Assembly: GCA_018826515.1 (NCBI GenBank)
Contig: JAHKAM010000078.1
Location: forward strand, 1-53,016
Direction: 5' to 3'
Length of the DNA: 53,016 nt
Source: Alphaproteobacteria bacterium
GTDB lineage: Bacteria > Pseudomonadota > Alphaproteobacteria > Caulobacterales > Caulobacteraceae
The notes below the pieces were generated by a model. That model was not told the origin of the DNA. It searched no databases and saw only the letters and a program-made list of their open reading frames with translations. A program made the position numbers and the translations under genes. Numbering within the stretch: position 1 is the stretch's first letter; every line of letters begins with the position of its first letter. This document shows, one piece after another, positions 35,679-42,942 of the stretch.

Positions 35679-37097
35679 GTGGAACTCGACGCACTGCTGC
35701 TGTCGCGACTGCAATTCGCTTTCACCATCGCCTTCCACATTCTCTTTCCGGCCTTCACCATCGGGCTGGCGGCCTTCCTTGCCGTGCTCGAGGGCCTGTG
35801 GCTCTGGACGAAGCGGGACGCCTTCAAGGTCCTGTACCTGTTCTGGGTCAAGATCTTCGCTCTCAGCTTCGGCATGGGCGTCGTGTCGGGCGTGGTGCTC
35901 AGCTACCAGTTCGGCACCAACTGGTCGGAGTTCATCCGCCTGACCGGCGGGGTCATCGGGCCCTTGCTGGCCTATGAGGTGCTCACGGCCTTCTTCCTCG
36001 AAGCCTCCTTCCTCGGCGTCATGTTGTTCGGCTGGAAGAAGGTCGGCCCGCGCCTGCATTTCCTGGCCACGGTCCTGGTCGCCGTCGGGACCACGATTTC
36101 GGCCTTCTGGATCCTGTCCGCCAACAGCTGGATGCAGACGCCGCAGGGCTTCCAGATCATGGCCGACGGCACCTTCGAGGCGACCAATTTCATGGAGGTG
36201 ATCTTCAACCCCAGCCTGCCCACCCGGCTGGCCCACATGCTGCTGGCCGCCTTCCTGACCACGGGACTGGTGGTCGGCGCCGCCTCGGCCTTCCGCGTGC
36301 TCAAGGAGCGGGCGAAGGGGCCCGTCGAAGGCTGGACCGAGAGCCGGATCGCCCTGGTCATGGCGGTCGGCCTGGTCGCTGTGCTCGCCCCCCTGCAACT
36401 GGTCGTCGGCCATATGTCCGGCGAGGTCACCCACAAATACCAGCCGGCCAAGACCGCCGCGATCGAGGGCTATTGGGAGACCCGCGCCGACCAGCCGTTG
36501 CATCTGTTCGGCATTCCTGACCGCGACGCGCAGAAGAACCATTTCCAGGTCTCCATCCCCGGCGTCGGCAATGCGATCCAGAACCTGCCGCGGGACGAGG
36601 TCATCCAGGGTCTGGACGCCTGGCCCCGCGAGGATCAGCCGCCGCCCTTCATCCCCTTCTTCGGCTTCCGCATCATGGTGGGTCTGGGTCTGCTGATGAT
36701 CGCCCTGGGAGCGGTCGGGGCGTTCCTGATCTGGCGGCGCAAGCTGTTCGAGAGTCCCCGGTTCCTGCGCTTCTGCGTCGTCATGGGTCCGTCCGGCTTC
36801 ATCGCGGTGCTCGCCGGCTGGATGGTCACCGAGGTCGGCCGCCAGCCCTGGGTGGTGTACGGCGTGCTCCGGACCCGCGATGCGGTGTCTCCTGTCACGA
36901 CCGGCGAGGTGGCTGTCAGCCTGATCGCCTACATCCTCGTCTATTCCGTCGTGTTCACCGCCGGCGCCCTCTTCATCCTCCGGCTGATGGCCGAAGGTCC
37001 GGTCGCGGCCGCGGCCGAGCCCGGCCCGCGTCAGGATCGCGCGCCCGGTTCGCCCCTGGCCAAGGCGCCCGAAGACACCACGCCGGGAGACGACTGA
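35679..37097 (+). CDS. cydA: Cytochrome bd-type (cyanide-insensitive) ubiquinol oxidase subunit I
   Basis: Subunit I of a heme-copper-independent quinol oxidase, which reduces oxygen at the cytoplasmic membrane without proton pumping. A 472-residue protein, GTG start at 35679. It has the heme ligand in AFHILFPAFTIG (about H20), the quinol-binding region with a short Q-loop after GHMSGEVTHKYQPAKTAAIEG, and the hallmark GRQPW (about 388-392). The short Q-loop and overall composition resemble CioA/AppC-like enzymes rather than E. coli CydA. The C terminus is Ala/Pro-rich. It overlaps cydB by one base (TGATG). Confidence 0.94.
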   Translation: MELDALLLSRLQFAFTIAFHILFPAFTIGLAAFLAVLEGLWLWTKRDAFKVLYLFWVKIFALSFGMGVVSGVVLSYQFGTNWSEFIRLTGGVIGPLLAYEVLTAFFLEASFLGVMLFGWKKVGPRLHFLATVLVAVGTTISAFWILSANSWMQTPQGFQIMADGTFEATNFMEVIFNPSLPTRLAHMLLAAFLTTGLVVGAASAFRVLKERAKGPVEGWTESRIALVMAVGLVAVLAPLQLVVGHMSGEVTHKYQPAKTAAIEGYWETRADQPLHLFGIPDRDAQKNHFQVSIPGVGNAIQNLPRDEVIQGLDAWPREDQPPPFIPFFGFRIMVGLGLLMIALGAVGAFLIWRRKLFESPRFLRFCVVMGPSGFIAVLAGWMVTEVGRQPWVVYGVLRTRDAVSPVTTGEVAVSLIAYILVYSVVFTAGALFILRLMAEGPVAAAAEPGPRQDRAPGSPLAKAPEDTTPGDD

Positions 37098-38131
37098 TGC
37101 TGGACCTCCCGCTCATCTGGGCCGGCCTGATCGCCACGGCGGTCCTGCTCTATGTGACGCTCGACGGCTTCGACCTCGGCATCGGCATCCTCTTCCCCTT
37201 CGCGCGATCGAAGGAGGACCGGGATGTGATGATGAACACCGTCGCCCCGGTCTGGGACGGCAACGAGACCTGGCTGGTCCTCGGCGGCGGCGGCCTGCTG
37301 GCGGCCTTTCCGCTGGCCTATTCGGTGCTGATGCCGGCCTTCTACCTGCCGGTTCTGTTGATGCTGGCCGGGCTGATCCTGCGCGGGGTGGCGTTCGAAT
37401 TCCGCTTCCGCGCCCGCAACCGGGGCCGCAAATTCTGGACCCAGATGTTCGCCGGCGGCTCCATTCTGACGGCGGCGGCCCAGGGGCTGATCCTGGGCGG
37501 CTTCATCCAGGGGGTGACGGTCGAGAACGACCGCTTCGCCGGCGGGCCGTTCGACTGGTTCACGCCCTACACCCTGCTGGTCGCGGCGGGCATCGTCGCC
37601 GGCTATGCCCTGCTTGGCGGCGCCTGGCTGATGATGAAGACCAAGGACAGCCTGCACGGCGACGCGCGTCGCTGGACCCTGATCAGCGCCGGCGGCGTCG
37701 GCGGCCTGTTGGCGGCCGTCAGTCTGGCCACCCTGTTCGTCCATCCGCGCATCGCCCTGCGCTGGGGCTTTGATGCAGGCGGCGTCTCGGTCGTCGACTG
37801 GGCGACCCTGGCGCCGCTTCTCGCCATACCGGCGCTGGGGCTCGTGGGCTTCGCAACCATTGTGGTCATGGCGCGCAAGGGATCGCACCTGTGGCCCTTC
37901 ATCGGCGCCCTGCTGGTCTTCCTGTCCGGCTATATCGGCCTGGCCGCCAGCTTCATGCCCTATGTCGTCCCCTATGCCCTGGACTTCCGCCAGGCGGCCG
38001 CCCCCGACAATGCCCTGGGGCTGATGCTGGTGGGCACGCTCGCCATCCTGCCCGCCATCCTCGCCTACACCGCCTGGGTCTACTGGGTGTTCCGCGGCAA
38101 GGTCGATACGGAGTCCGGCTATCATCATTAG
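37097..38131 (+). CDS. cydB: Cytochrome bd-type ubiquinol oxidase subunit II
   Basis: A 344-residue integral membrane protein with about eight segments, partner of CydA. Family features are LPLIWAGLIATAVLLYVTLDGFDLGIG at the start, VMMNTVAPVWDGNETWLVLGGGGLLAAFPLAYSV, and YVVPYALDFRQAAAPDNALGLMLVGT near the end. The gene overlaps cydA by 1 bp, so translation is coupled; a small DUF2474-like frame overlaps its end. The CioB-type designation cannot be settled without a tree. Confidence 0.94.
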   Translation: MLDLPLIWAGLIATAVLLYVTLDGFDLGIGILFPFARSKEDRDVMMNTVAPVWDGNETWLVLGGGGLLAAFPLAYSVLMPAFYLPVLLMLAGLILRGVAFEFRFRARNRGRKFWTQMFAGGSILTAAAQGLILGGFIQGVTVENDRFAGGPFDWFTPYTLLVAAGIVAGYALLGGAWLMMKTKDSLHGDARRWTLISAGGVGGLLAAVSLATLFVHPRIALRWGFDAGGVSVVDWATLAPLLAIPALGLVGFATIVVMARKGSHLWPFIGALLVFLSGYIGLAASFMPYVVPYALDFRQAAAPDNALGLMLVGTLAILPAILAYTAWVYWVFRGKVDTESGYHH

Positions 38132-38273
38132 TCCCGTTCCACCCCCTGACAGCGGCGAGCCTTCCGGTCCGCTGTGGAAGAAACTGGCCTGGTTCGCGGG
38201 CCTGGCCCTGGCCGCCGCGGGGGTGACGGCGGTGGTCGCCTATGTGCTCAGGGCCTTGCCGTTCGCGGGCTGA
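38121..38273 (+). CDS. DUF2474/CydX-like small membrane protein, start not ATG/GTG/TTG
   Basis: A short frame following cydB with PPPDSGEPSGPLWKKLAWFAGL and a single hydrophobic segment (AWFAGLALAAAGVTAVVAYVLRAL), ending FAG-stop at 38273. The pattern P-LWK-x-L-W-F plus one TM helix is the DUF2474/CydX arrangement commonly encoded after bd oxidases of the Cio type; these small subunits stabilise the oxidase. No ATG, GTG or TTG lies in frame between the upstream in-frame stop (38022) and the conserved LWKK. The best start is one of ATC/ATC/ATT at 38121-38129, 7-13 bp after GGAG (38110-38113). The initiation codon is therefore a guess; the protein itself is convincing. Confidence 0.68.
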   Translation: MIISPVPPPDSGEPSGPLWKKLAWFAGLALAAAGVTAVVAYVLRALPFAG

Positions 38274-38290
38274 AGGGGGAAGGTCGGGGC

Positions 38291-39196
38291 ATGAAAGTCC
38301 TCGTCTCCACCGCCGTCCTGCTGCTCGCGACCGCTGCCCAGGCGCAGACGCCGCCGTCGCAGACTCCCGCGCCCCAGACCCCTTCGCCCCCGCCCGCGCC
38401 GACCAGCAGCCTGACCCGCGATCTCAACAGCGGTCCGCCCGCGCCGGCGACCTATCTGGCCCCCGTTCCGGCCGCGGAGCCTGAAGCCGCCCCGGCGACC
38501 CCGCCTCCCGCCGCGACGGTCCCGCCGGCGCCGAGGCCAGCCCCGAGCCCGAGCCCGCGCAACGCCGCCCCGACCCCTGTCCTGCCCCCCTCAGGGCCGG
38601 TGACGCCGCCGCCCGGCGGAGCGCCGCCGCGACTGACGCCGATCCCGACCAATCCCTCTCCCGCGCCCCGGATGGTTCCGATCACGCCGCCCGCGGGCTC
38701 CGCCGTGACAGCCCCGACGCCCCGGCCTTCCGAGCCCTTCACTCCGCCTGGAACAGCCCGCCCCGCTGGGCCGACGGTTCCGCTTGAGGAAGTCGTGGCC
38801 CCGCCGCCCGCATCGCCGCCGCCGCCTGCGGTCACGGTGCTGGACAGCGCCGCCCGCGCGGCCCTGCCGTTCACCGCCGACCTGCCGGCGGGGTTCGAGA
38901 TCGTCACGGGCCGTCCCGGTCCGGACTTCCGCATCTATACGATCCGCCGGGCCGGGCGGTCTTTCGTCATGGTCTATACGGGCCCGGCGTCGCAGTTCCC
39001 GATCTACAGCGGCCAGATGGTCGAGGCCGGCGGCCGCGCCTCCATCCTGTCGACCGTGGACGGGACGCGCCGCGCCGTGGAGCATCTGTTCCAGCGTTCG
39101 GCGGCGCCCGCCGAGATCCATGTCTGGACCATGAGTCTGGACGGCGCCGACTATGACCTTGCCGAACAGATCGCCCAGTCGGTCGACGTTCGCTAG
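38291..39196 (+). CDS. Proline-rich secreted protein of unknown function
   Basis: A 301-residue exported protein, ATG 38291 with GGTCGGGGC just upstream. The signal peptide MKVLVSTAVLLLATAAQA precedes about 165 residues of Pro/Ala/Thr-rich low-complexity sequence, then a compact C-terminal domain (about 195-301): FTADLPAGFEIVTGRPGPDFRIYTIRRAGRSFVMVYTGPASQF and VEHLFQRSAAPAEIHVWTMSLDGADYDLAEQIAQSVDV. I do not recognise the domain. Its polyproline tracts would make its translation dependent on EF-P, encoded 7 kb away. It follows the bd oxidase genes on the same strand and may be part of that transcript. Confidence 0.7.
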   Translation: MKVLVSTAVLLLATAAQAQTPPSQTPAPQTPSPPPAPTSSLTRDLNSGPPAPATYLAPVPAAEPEAAPATPPPAATVPPAPRPAPSPSPRNAAPTPVLPPSGPVTPPPGGAPPRLTPIPTNPSPAPRMVPITPPAGSAVTAPTPRPSEPFTPPGTARPAGPTVPLEEVVAPPPASPPPPAVTVLDSAARAALPFTADLPAGFEIVTGRPGPDFRIYTIRRAGRSFVMVYTGPASQFPIYSGQMVEAGGRASILSTVDGTRRAVEHLFQRSAAPAEIHVWTMSLDGADYDLAEQIAQSVDVR

Positions 39197-39205
39197 CGAC
39201 GGCGC

Positions 39206-39685
39206 TCAGACCCGGCGCACCGGCGTGTCGGGGTCGCCCAGCCGGACGCCGCGCGCGCCGACGAACACCAGCACCTCCTGACCGGGCGCGGCGGCCCAGC
39301 GGCGCAGGGTCGCCTGGTAGGGCTCCCGCCGCCAGTCGTGCGGCCGGGCCGCGTCGCATTCGACCACCAGCCGCGCCCCGCCCTGTTCGCTGTGCAGGAC
39401 GAAACCGGCCGTGGTCGGCTTCCACGCCGCATCCAGCGCATCGGTCAACAGCCACAGGCAGTTGAACACGCGGCAGTCGTTGGGCCGGTCCGCATAGACG
39501 GCGCAGCCCGCCGACTTGCTGAAATGGCGGCACCATTTGCCCGCCGGCTTGTCCAGCGCGGTCACGCCCATCAGCTTGCAGCACAGGCCGCAGTCGCCGC
39601 AGGTCTTCGCGGCGGCAGGGGACGCGCCGTCTTCACGCATGGGTGATGCTCCGCCCGGACCGGCGTCCGTCTTCGCCCTTGCCAT
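39206..39685 (-). CDS. YkgJ-type cysteine cluster protein
   Basis: A 159-residue protein of the YkgJ/zinc- or iron-chelating cysteine cluster family: TCGDCGLCCKLMGVTAL (C-x2-C-x2-CC) early, KWCRHFSKSAGCAVYADRPNDC with further cysteines and YADRP, then CLWLL. Eight cysteines form the expected cluster. An alternative start is Met16 (39640). The C terminus (EVLVFVGARGVRLGDPDTPV) is unassigned. Family members are thought to bind a metal centre; the role is unknown. Its upstream region carries a 15-bp Fur-box-like site (39708-39722), so iron control is plausible. Confidence 0.8.
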   Translation of the reverse strand: MARAKTDAGPGGASPMREDGASPAAAKTCGDCGLCCKLMGVTALDKPAGKWCRHFSKSAGCAVYADRPNDCRVFNCLWLLTDALDAAWKPTTAGFVLHSEQGGARLVVECDAARPHDWRREPYQATLRRWAAAPGQEVLVFVGARGVRLGDPDTPVRRV

Positions 39686-39707
39686 GCGGGGGTGATCCGC
39701 GCAAACC

Positions 39708-39722
39708 TGCGAGTCGTTCGCA
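39708..39722. promoter_or_regulatory. Fur-box-like site C
   Basis: TGCGAGTCGTTCGCA (TGCGA-N5-TCGCA inverted repeat), 14/15 identical to the site between bfd and thiE at 33118. It is 23 bp upstream of the YkgJ-like start and immediately before an AGGAGG ribosome-binding site for a short rightward frame (39739). Confidence 0.62.
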
Positions 39723-39738
39723 ATAGCAGGAGGCGATG

Positions 39739-39903
39739 ATGATCGTGCTGACCGCCGGCCCGGCGTCCCTGGCCCGCCTCATGCGGCGGGACCAGGCCTC
39801 ACAGCACTTCGCGACGGGACAGGTGGACGATCATGACGACCATCACGACGAGGCCGAGCCCGCCGCCGAGCCCCAGCGCCGTACTCACCCGCCACGCTTC
39901 TGA
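39739..39903 (+). CDS. Possible 54-aa small protein
   Basis: An ATG at 39739 stands 5 bp after a perfect AGGAGG and 17 bp after the Fur-box-like site. The frame encodes MIVLTAGPASLARLMRRDQA and a patch DDHDDHHDEAE. The patch is antisense to V/M/I codons in the permease end, so it may be coincidental. The 3' 105 bp overlap the ABC permease gene in antisense. Not recognised in any family; low confidence, but the translation signals are unusually good. Confidence 0.28.
   Translation: MIVLTAGPASLARLMRRDQASQHFATGQVDDHDDHHDEAEPAAEPQRRTHPPRF
39768..39796 (-). terminator. Hairpin downstream of the ABC permease gene
   Basis: CCTGG + CCCGCC pairs with GGCGGG + CCAGG (11 bp with one bulged A) around TCATGC, 3 bp after the permease stop. 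No T run follows on either strand, so it may be a transcript-end stabiliser instead of a full terminator. Confidence 0.5.
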
Positions 39904-40524
39904 GGCCAGCATATTGACCGGCATCTGCCACGGCAGGAAGACGCCCTGTTTCGCCGAGGTGGCGACGACCGCGAAGAAGGTCCCGCCGATGCCCAGCACC
40001 AGTCCGGGCACGAAGCTGGCGAAGCGCAGGGCGGTCCACAACTGGATCGCCATCATCAGCAGGCCGGCAAGGAACATCATTCCCATGGTCCGGGCGTAGT
40101 CAGCGAGGTCGAACGCACCGGTCGGCTGCAACTGCGGCTTCAGGGCGACCGCAAGACTCACGGCGCCCCAGACCATCAGCAGTGTCGCGATACTCATCGC
40201 GGCGACGACCGCCAGCATGCAGACCGCCTTGGCCGCATGGAGTTTCCAGCGGGGCAGGGGCAGGGCGCGCAGATGGTCCCAGGTCTTCGGCCCATGCTCC
40301 ATGTGTGCCAGCAGGGCTGTCAGGGCCGTCACGCTCATCGGCAGCATGAAGAAGGCCCAGATCGCCGAGGCGCTCATCATCCACATGTCCCAGGCGGCCG
40401 GAACCTGGCCGCGCATCATGTTGAAGAAGGTGAACAGCGCGATCAGGGACGGCGCGGCCACGGCCAGCAGGGCGGCCAGCGAGCGGTTCAGCTTGCGGGC
40501 TTCGACGAACAGGGCGGCGAACAT
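39799..40524 (-). CDS. ABC-2 type transporter permease
   Basis: A 241-residue integral membrane protein with about six segments: SLAALLAVAAPSLIALFTFF, MSASAIWAFFMLPMSVTAL, AVCMLAVVAAMSIATLLMVWG, MGMMFLAGLLMMAIQLWTAL, FVPGLVLGIGGTFFAVV and ALGLGGGLGLVVMVVMIVHL. The conserved ALPLPRWKLHAAK between the second and third segments is typical of the lantibiotic-immunity/bacitracin ABC permeases (ABC2_membrane_4 group). It begins at the last base of the ATPase stop (1-bp overlap). Substrate unknown; antimicrobial peptide export or resistance is inferred from the family. Confidence 0.83.
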   Translation of the reverse strand: MFAALFVEARKLNRSLAALLAVAAPSLIALFTFFNMMRGQVPAAWDMWMMSASAIWAFFMLPMSVTALTALLAHMEHGPKTWDHLRALPLPRWKLHAAKAVCMLAVVAAMSIATLLMVWGAVSLAVALKPQLQPTGAFDLADYARTMGMMFLAGLLMMAIQLWTALRFASFVPGLVLGIGGTFFAVVATSAKQGVFLPWQMPVNMLASEAWRVSTALGLGGGLGLVVMVVMIVHLSRREVL

Positions 40525-41471
40525 CAGACGGCCTCCGGCTGCATCAGGGGTTGGGCGACGGGCGGGGCCGAGACCTCTCGGTAGATGCCCTCCAGCGTCC
40601 GCGCCCGCGGCCCGATGGCGAAGACGGCGATGTCGGCCTCGACCAGGGCGCGGTTGAGGGCGGCCGAGGCGGCGCGCGCGTCCTCGCCGGGCTTCAGGCC
40701 GGCCACGATCCGGTCCGGGGTCCGGGTGATCGAGAACCCGCGCGCGGCCGCCAGCCCGGCGGCGCGGGCCGGGTCGTCGGTCTCCACCGCGATCTCGGGC
40801 GCCAGCTCGGCCTTCAGCCGCGCCAGTTCACCCTCCAGCACCAGTCGCCCCTCGTGCACGATGCCGACATGGGTGGCGGTTTGTTCGATCTCGCCCAGCA
40901 GATGGCTGGACAGCAGCACGGTGGCCCCGGTCCGGGCCGGCAGCTCGCCGAGGAAACGGCGCATGTCGGCGATGCCGTCGGGGTCCAGCCCGTTGGTCGG
41001 CTCGTCGAGGACCAGCACCGGCGGCGCCCCCAGCATGGCGCGGGCCAGCCCCAGCCGCTGGCGCATCCCCAGCGAATAGTCCGACACCCGCCGCCCGGCG
41101 TGTTCCGTCATCTCGACCACTTCCAGCACCCGGTCGATCTCGGTGCGCGGCAGGCCGATCAGGATGCGGGTCAGATCCAGGTTCTCGCGGCCTGAAAGAT
41201 TGCCGTAGAAGCCGTGCGCCTCCAGCAGGGCGCCGACCTTGCGCGCCGCGCCCAGCCGGTCGGCGGCGACGTCGATGCCGCACACCCGCGCCGTCCCGCC
41301 GCTGGGCCGGATCAGGCCCAGCAGCATCTTCAGCGTGGTGGTCTTGCCCGCGCCGTTGCGGCCGAGGAAGCCATAGACCGCCCGTTCCGGCACGGTCATC
41401 GACACCGCATCCACCGCCAGATGGCGTTTGAAGCGACGGGTCAGCGCGTGCGTCTCGATGGCGGCAGACAT
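40524..41471 (-). CDS. ABC transporter ATP-binding protein (BcrA-like)
   Basis: A 315-residue ATPase of the drug-resistance/BcrA (DRA) subfamily. Walker A GRNGAGKTTTLKMLLGL (about 36-52), signature YSLGMRQRLGLARAMLG, Walker B VLVLDEPTNGLDPDG and the H-loop VLLSSHLLGEIEQTA are all intact. The C-terminal ~90 residues (ETDDPARAAGLAAARGFSIT..., LEGIYREVS) form the usual DRA-type accessory domain. It precedes the permease in an overlapping pair and is divergent from the DUF2975/XRE pair across a 104-bp promoter region with two AT-rich symmetric sites. BcrAB-like exporters commonly confer resistance to cell-wall-active peptides. Confidence 0.9.
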   Translation of the reverse strand: MSAAIETHALTRRFKRHLAVDAVSMTVPERAVYGFLGRNGAGKTTTLKMLLGLIRPSGGTARVCGIDVAADRLGAARKVGALLEAHGFYGNLSGRENLDLTRILIGLPRTEIDRVLEVVEMTEHAGRRVSDYSLGMRQRLGLARAMLGAPPVLVLDEPTNGLDPDGIADMRRFLGELPARTGATVLLSSHLLGEIEQTATHVGIVHEGRLVLEGELARLKAELAPEIAVETDDPARAAGLAAARGFSITRTPDRIVAGLKPGEDARAASAALNRALVEADIAVFAIGPRARTLEGIYREVSAPPVAQPLMQPEAV

Positions 41472-41491
41472 GGGGACGAGGCTCTGGTTCG

Positions 41492-41508
41492 TTTAACTCC
41501 GACATAAA
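41492..41508. promoter_or_regulatory. TTTAA-N7-ATAAA site 1 in the divergent promoter
   Basis: TTTAA-CTCCGAC-ATAAA, same spacing as site 2 (41526-41542), 34 bp away, i.e. about three helical turns. As a CtrA box it is TTAA-N7-ATAA (one mismatch). Upstream of the ABC ATPase by about 20 bp. Confidence 0.5.
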
Positions 41509-41525
41509 GTTGCAAACGCCGGGTC

Positions 41526-41542
41526 TTTAAGTCAAGATTAAA
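41526..41542. promoter_or_regulatory. TTTAA-N7-TTAAA site 2: exact CtrA-type consensus in a palindrome
   Basis: Contains TTAA-GTCAAGA-TTAA, an exact match to TTAA-N7-TTAA (CtrA consensus), inside the inverted repeat TCTTTAA-N7-TTAAAGA (41524-41544). It lies 34 bp before the GTG start of the DUF2975-like gene. Either CtrA or the XRE regulator encoded downstream could bind here. Confidence 0.68.
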
Positions 41543-41575
41543 GATCAGACAGCTTGTCCACCCCCGGAGACTCTC

Positions 41576-42076
41576 GTGAGCCAGGCCGATATCGCCCGCT
41601 TCCGCCGCCGCTGCGCCCAGTTCCGCTGGCTGGCGATCTTCATGGTCGTCAGCGTCGGCGCCCTGCTGGCGCTGATGCTTTTCGTGGCGCCGGGAGTGAT
41701 GCTGGCGCGCGGCGACACGCCGGTCCCGCCGCGCGAGTGGCTGACCCATCTGGTCCGGTTCCTGCCGACTGTCTTCTATCTGTTCGCCGTCTGGTCGATC
41801 GGCGCCGCCATGGGCCAGCTGTCGAAGGGGCGGCTGATCCAGCCGACCCTCGTCAACGCCCTGCGCCGCGTCGGTCTGGCCCTCGGGTTTGGCGGCCTGT
41901 TCCACGTCTTCGGCGTCACCAACGTCATCCGCCTGATCGAGGGCGGCCGCGGCGGCTGGGCCTGGTTCGACGTCGCAGGCATGACCCTCGGCATGATCGG
42001 CGGCGCCCTGTTCCTGCTCGGCGGGGTCATGGAGCAGGCCGGCCGGGTCCAGGCCGAGCTGGACGAGATGATCTGA
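41576..42076 (+). CDS. DUF2975-like membrane protein
   Basis: A 166-residue integral membrane protein, GTG start at 41576 (MSQADIARFRRRCAQFRWLAIFMVVSV). Four hydrophobic segments (about 18-36, 60-78, 92-112 and 130-150) alternate with short charged loops, e.g. IGAAMGQLSKGRLIQPTLVNALRRVG. The overlapped downstream XRE gene and this topology match the DUF2975-YozG gene pair found in many bacteria. Function unknown; possibly a membrane-linked controller of the XRE regulator. The gene overlaps it by 1 bp (TGATG). Confidence 0.75.
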   Translation: MSQADIARFRRRCAQFRWLAIFMVVSVGALLALMLFVAPGVMLARGDTPVPPREWLTHLVRFLPTVFYLFAVWSIGAAMGQLSKGRLIQPTLVNALRRVGLALGFGGLFHVFGVTNVIRLIEGGRGGWAWFDVAGMTLGMIGGALFLLGGVMEQAGRVQAELDEMI

Positions 42077-42312
42077 TGCCGATCCGCGTCACCCTCGACC
42101 AGCTGATCGTGAAGAAAGGGCTCAAGGCCCGCGACCTCGCCGCCGAGGTCGGCCTCAGCGAGACCCAGCTGTCCCTGTTCCGCTCGGGCAAGGTGAAGGG
42201 CATCCGCTTCCGCACCCTGGCCAAACTCTGCGCCGCCCTCGACTGCAAGCCCGGGGATCTGCTCGACTACGATTTCGACCCCGCCGACCTGCTGGCGGCG
42301 GAGGAGGAGTAG
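42076..42312 (+). CDS. XRE-family helix-turn-helix regulator (YozG-like)
   Basis: A 78-residue Cro/CI-type DNA-binding protein, MPIRVTLDQLIVKKGLKARDLAAEVGLSETQLSLFRSGKVKGIRFRTL and then AKLCAALDCKPGDLLDYDF. The HTH covers about residues 15-45; the length and the CKPGDLLDY segment are typical of YozG, which accompanies DUF2975. The ATG overlaps the upstream stop codon. It is a candidate binder of the symmetric sites at 41492 and 41526 and so may control the divergent ABC exporter as well. Confidence 0.88.
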   Translation: MPIRVTLDQLIVKKGLKARDLAAEVGLSETQLSLFRSGKVKGIRFRTLAKLCAALDCKPGDLLDYDFDPADLLAAEEE

Positions 42313-42332
42313 ACGACGCGGCGATGCGGCTG

Positions 42333-42746
42333 TCAGCGTGTCGGTTGAGCGGGCGCCGAAACGGGAGTGATGTTGAGGGTGAAGCCCTCGACCATGCGCC
42401 CCGTCGGGTCCTCGTCGCCGATCTGGACCCGCGTCGTCTCGCCGCGATCGAAGATCAGGCTGGGCTCCACCGCCTCGGCGTCGCCGTCGGTGACGCTCAG
42501 GCTGAGGGCCAGCTGTTCGCTGTTCCCGTCCCCCTGGACCGTGTTCAGGGCGGCCGTCATCTCGAAGGCGCGCTCGCTGTCGACGATGGAAATCATCGCA
42601 TGCCCGTCCTCGACGACCACGGACCGGGTCGAGACGGTCGTGACGCCTCCTCGAACGACGGACAACTCCAGCGCATAGCGGGCGGAATTCTCCGGGCCGG
42701 TGGGACCGGACAGGGCGAGGGCGGCGGCGGCGAACAGGACCAGCAT
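42333..42746 (-). CDS. Secreted protein of unknown function
   Basis: A 137-residue protein with a signal peptide (MLVLFAAAALALSGPTG) and a beta-rich mature part: ARYALELSVVRGGVTTVSTRSVVVEDGHAMISIVD, MTAALNTVQGDGNSEQLALSLSVTDG, EPSLIFDRGETTRVQIGD and MVEGFTLNITPVSAPAQ. The strand pattern and the RGETTRVQIGD...GFTLNITPV part recall secretin-type periplasmic domains, but the similarity is too weak to name. It stands alone, convergent with the XRE gene and divergent from the HWE kinase. Function not assigned. Confidence 0.6.
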   Translation of the reverse strand: MLVLFAAAALALSGPTGPENSARYALELSVVRGGVTTVSTRSVVVEDGHAMISIVDSERAFEMTAALNTVQGDGNSEQLALSLSVTDGDAEAVEPSLIFDRGETTRVQIGDEDPTGRMVEGFTLNITPVSAPAQPTR

Positions 42747-42942
42747 GATCCACTCCCTTGGATTGAGGTCCCTTCCGGGTGGGCGGATTCCATTTCGGTG
42801 TGGTTAATCGGCGAGCGGGGTTGGGTGTGGAGGGCTGGTATCCGGCTGCCGAAGCGCCAGACGGAAGGTAGCCAACCAGCGTCTCACAAAGTTATATGGC
42901 CAAGCTTTAAGACACCAATGCCGCGCCGAACGGAACACGGTT

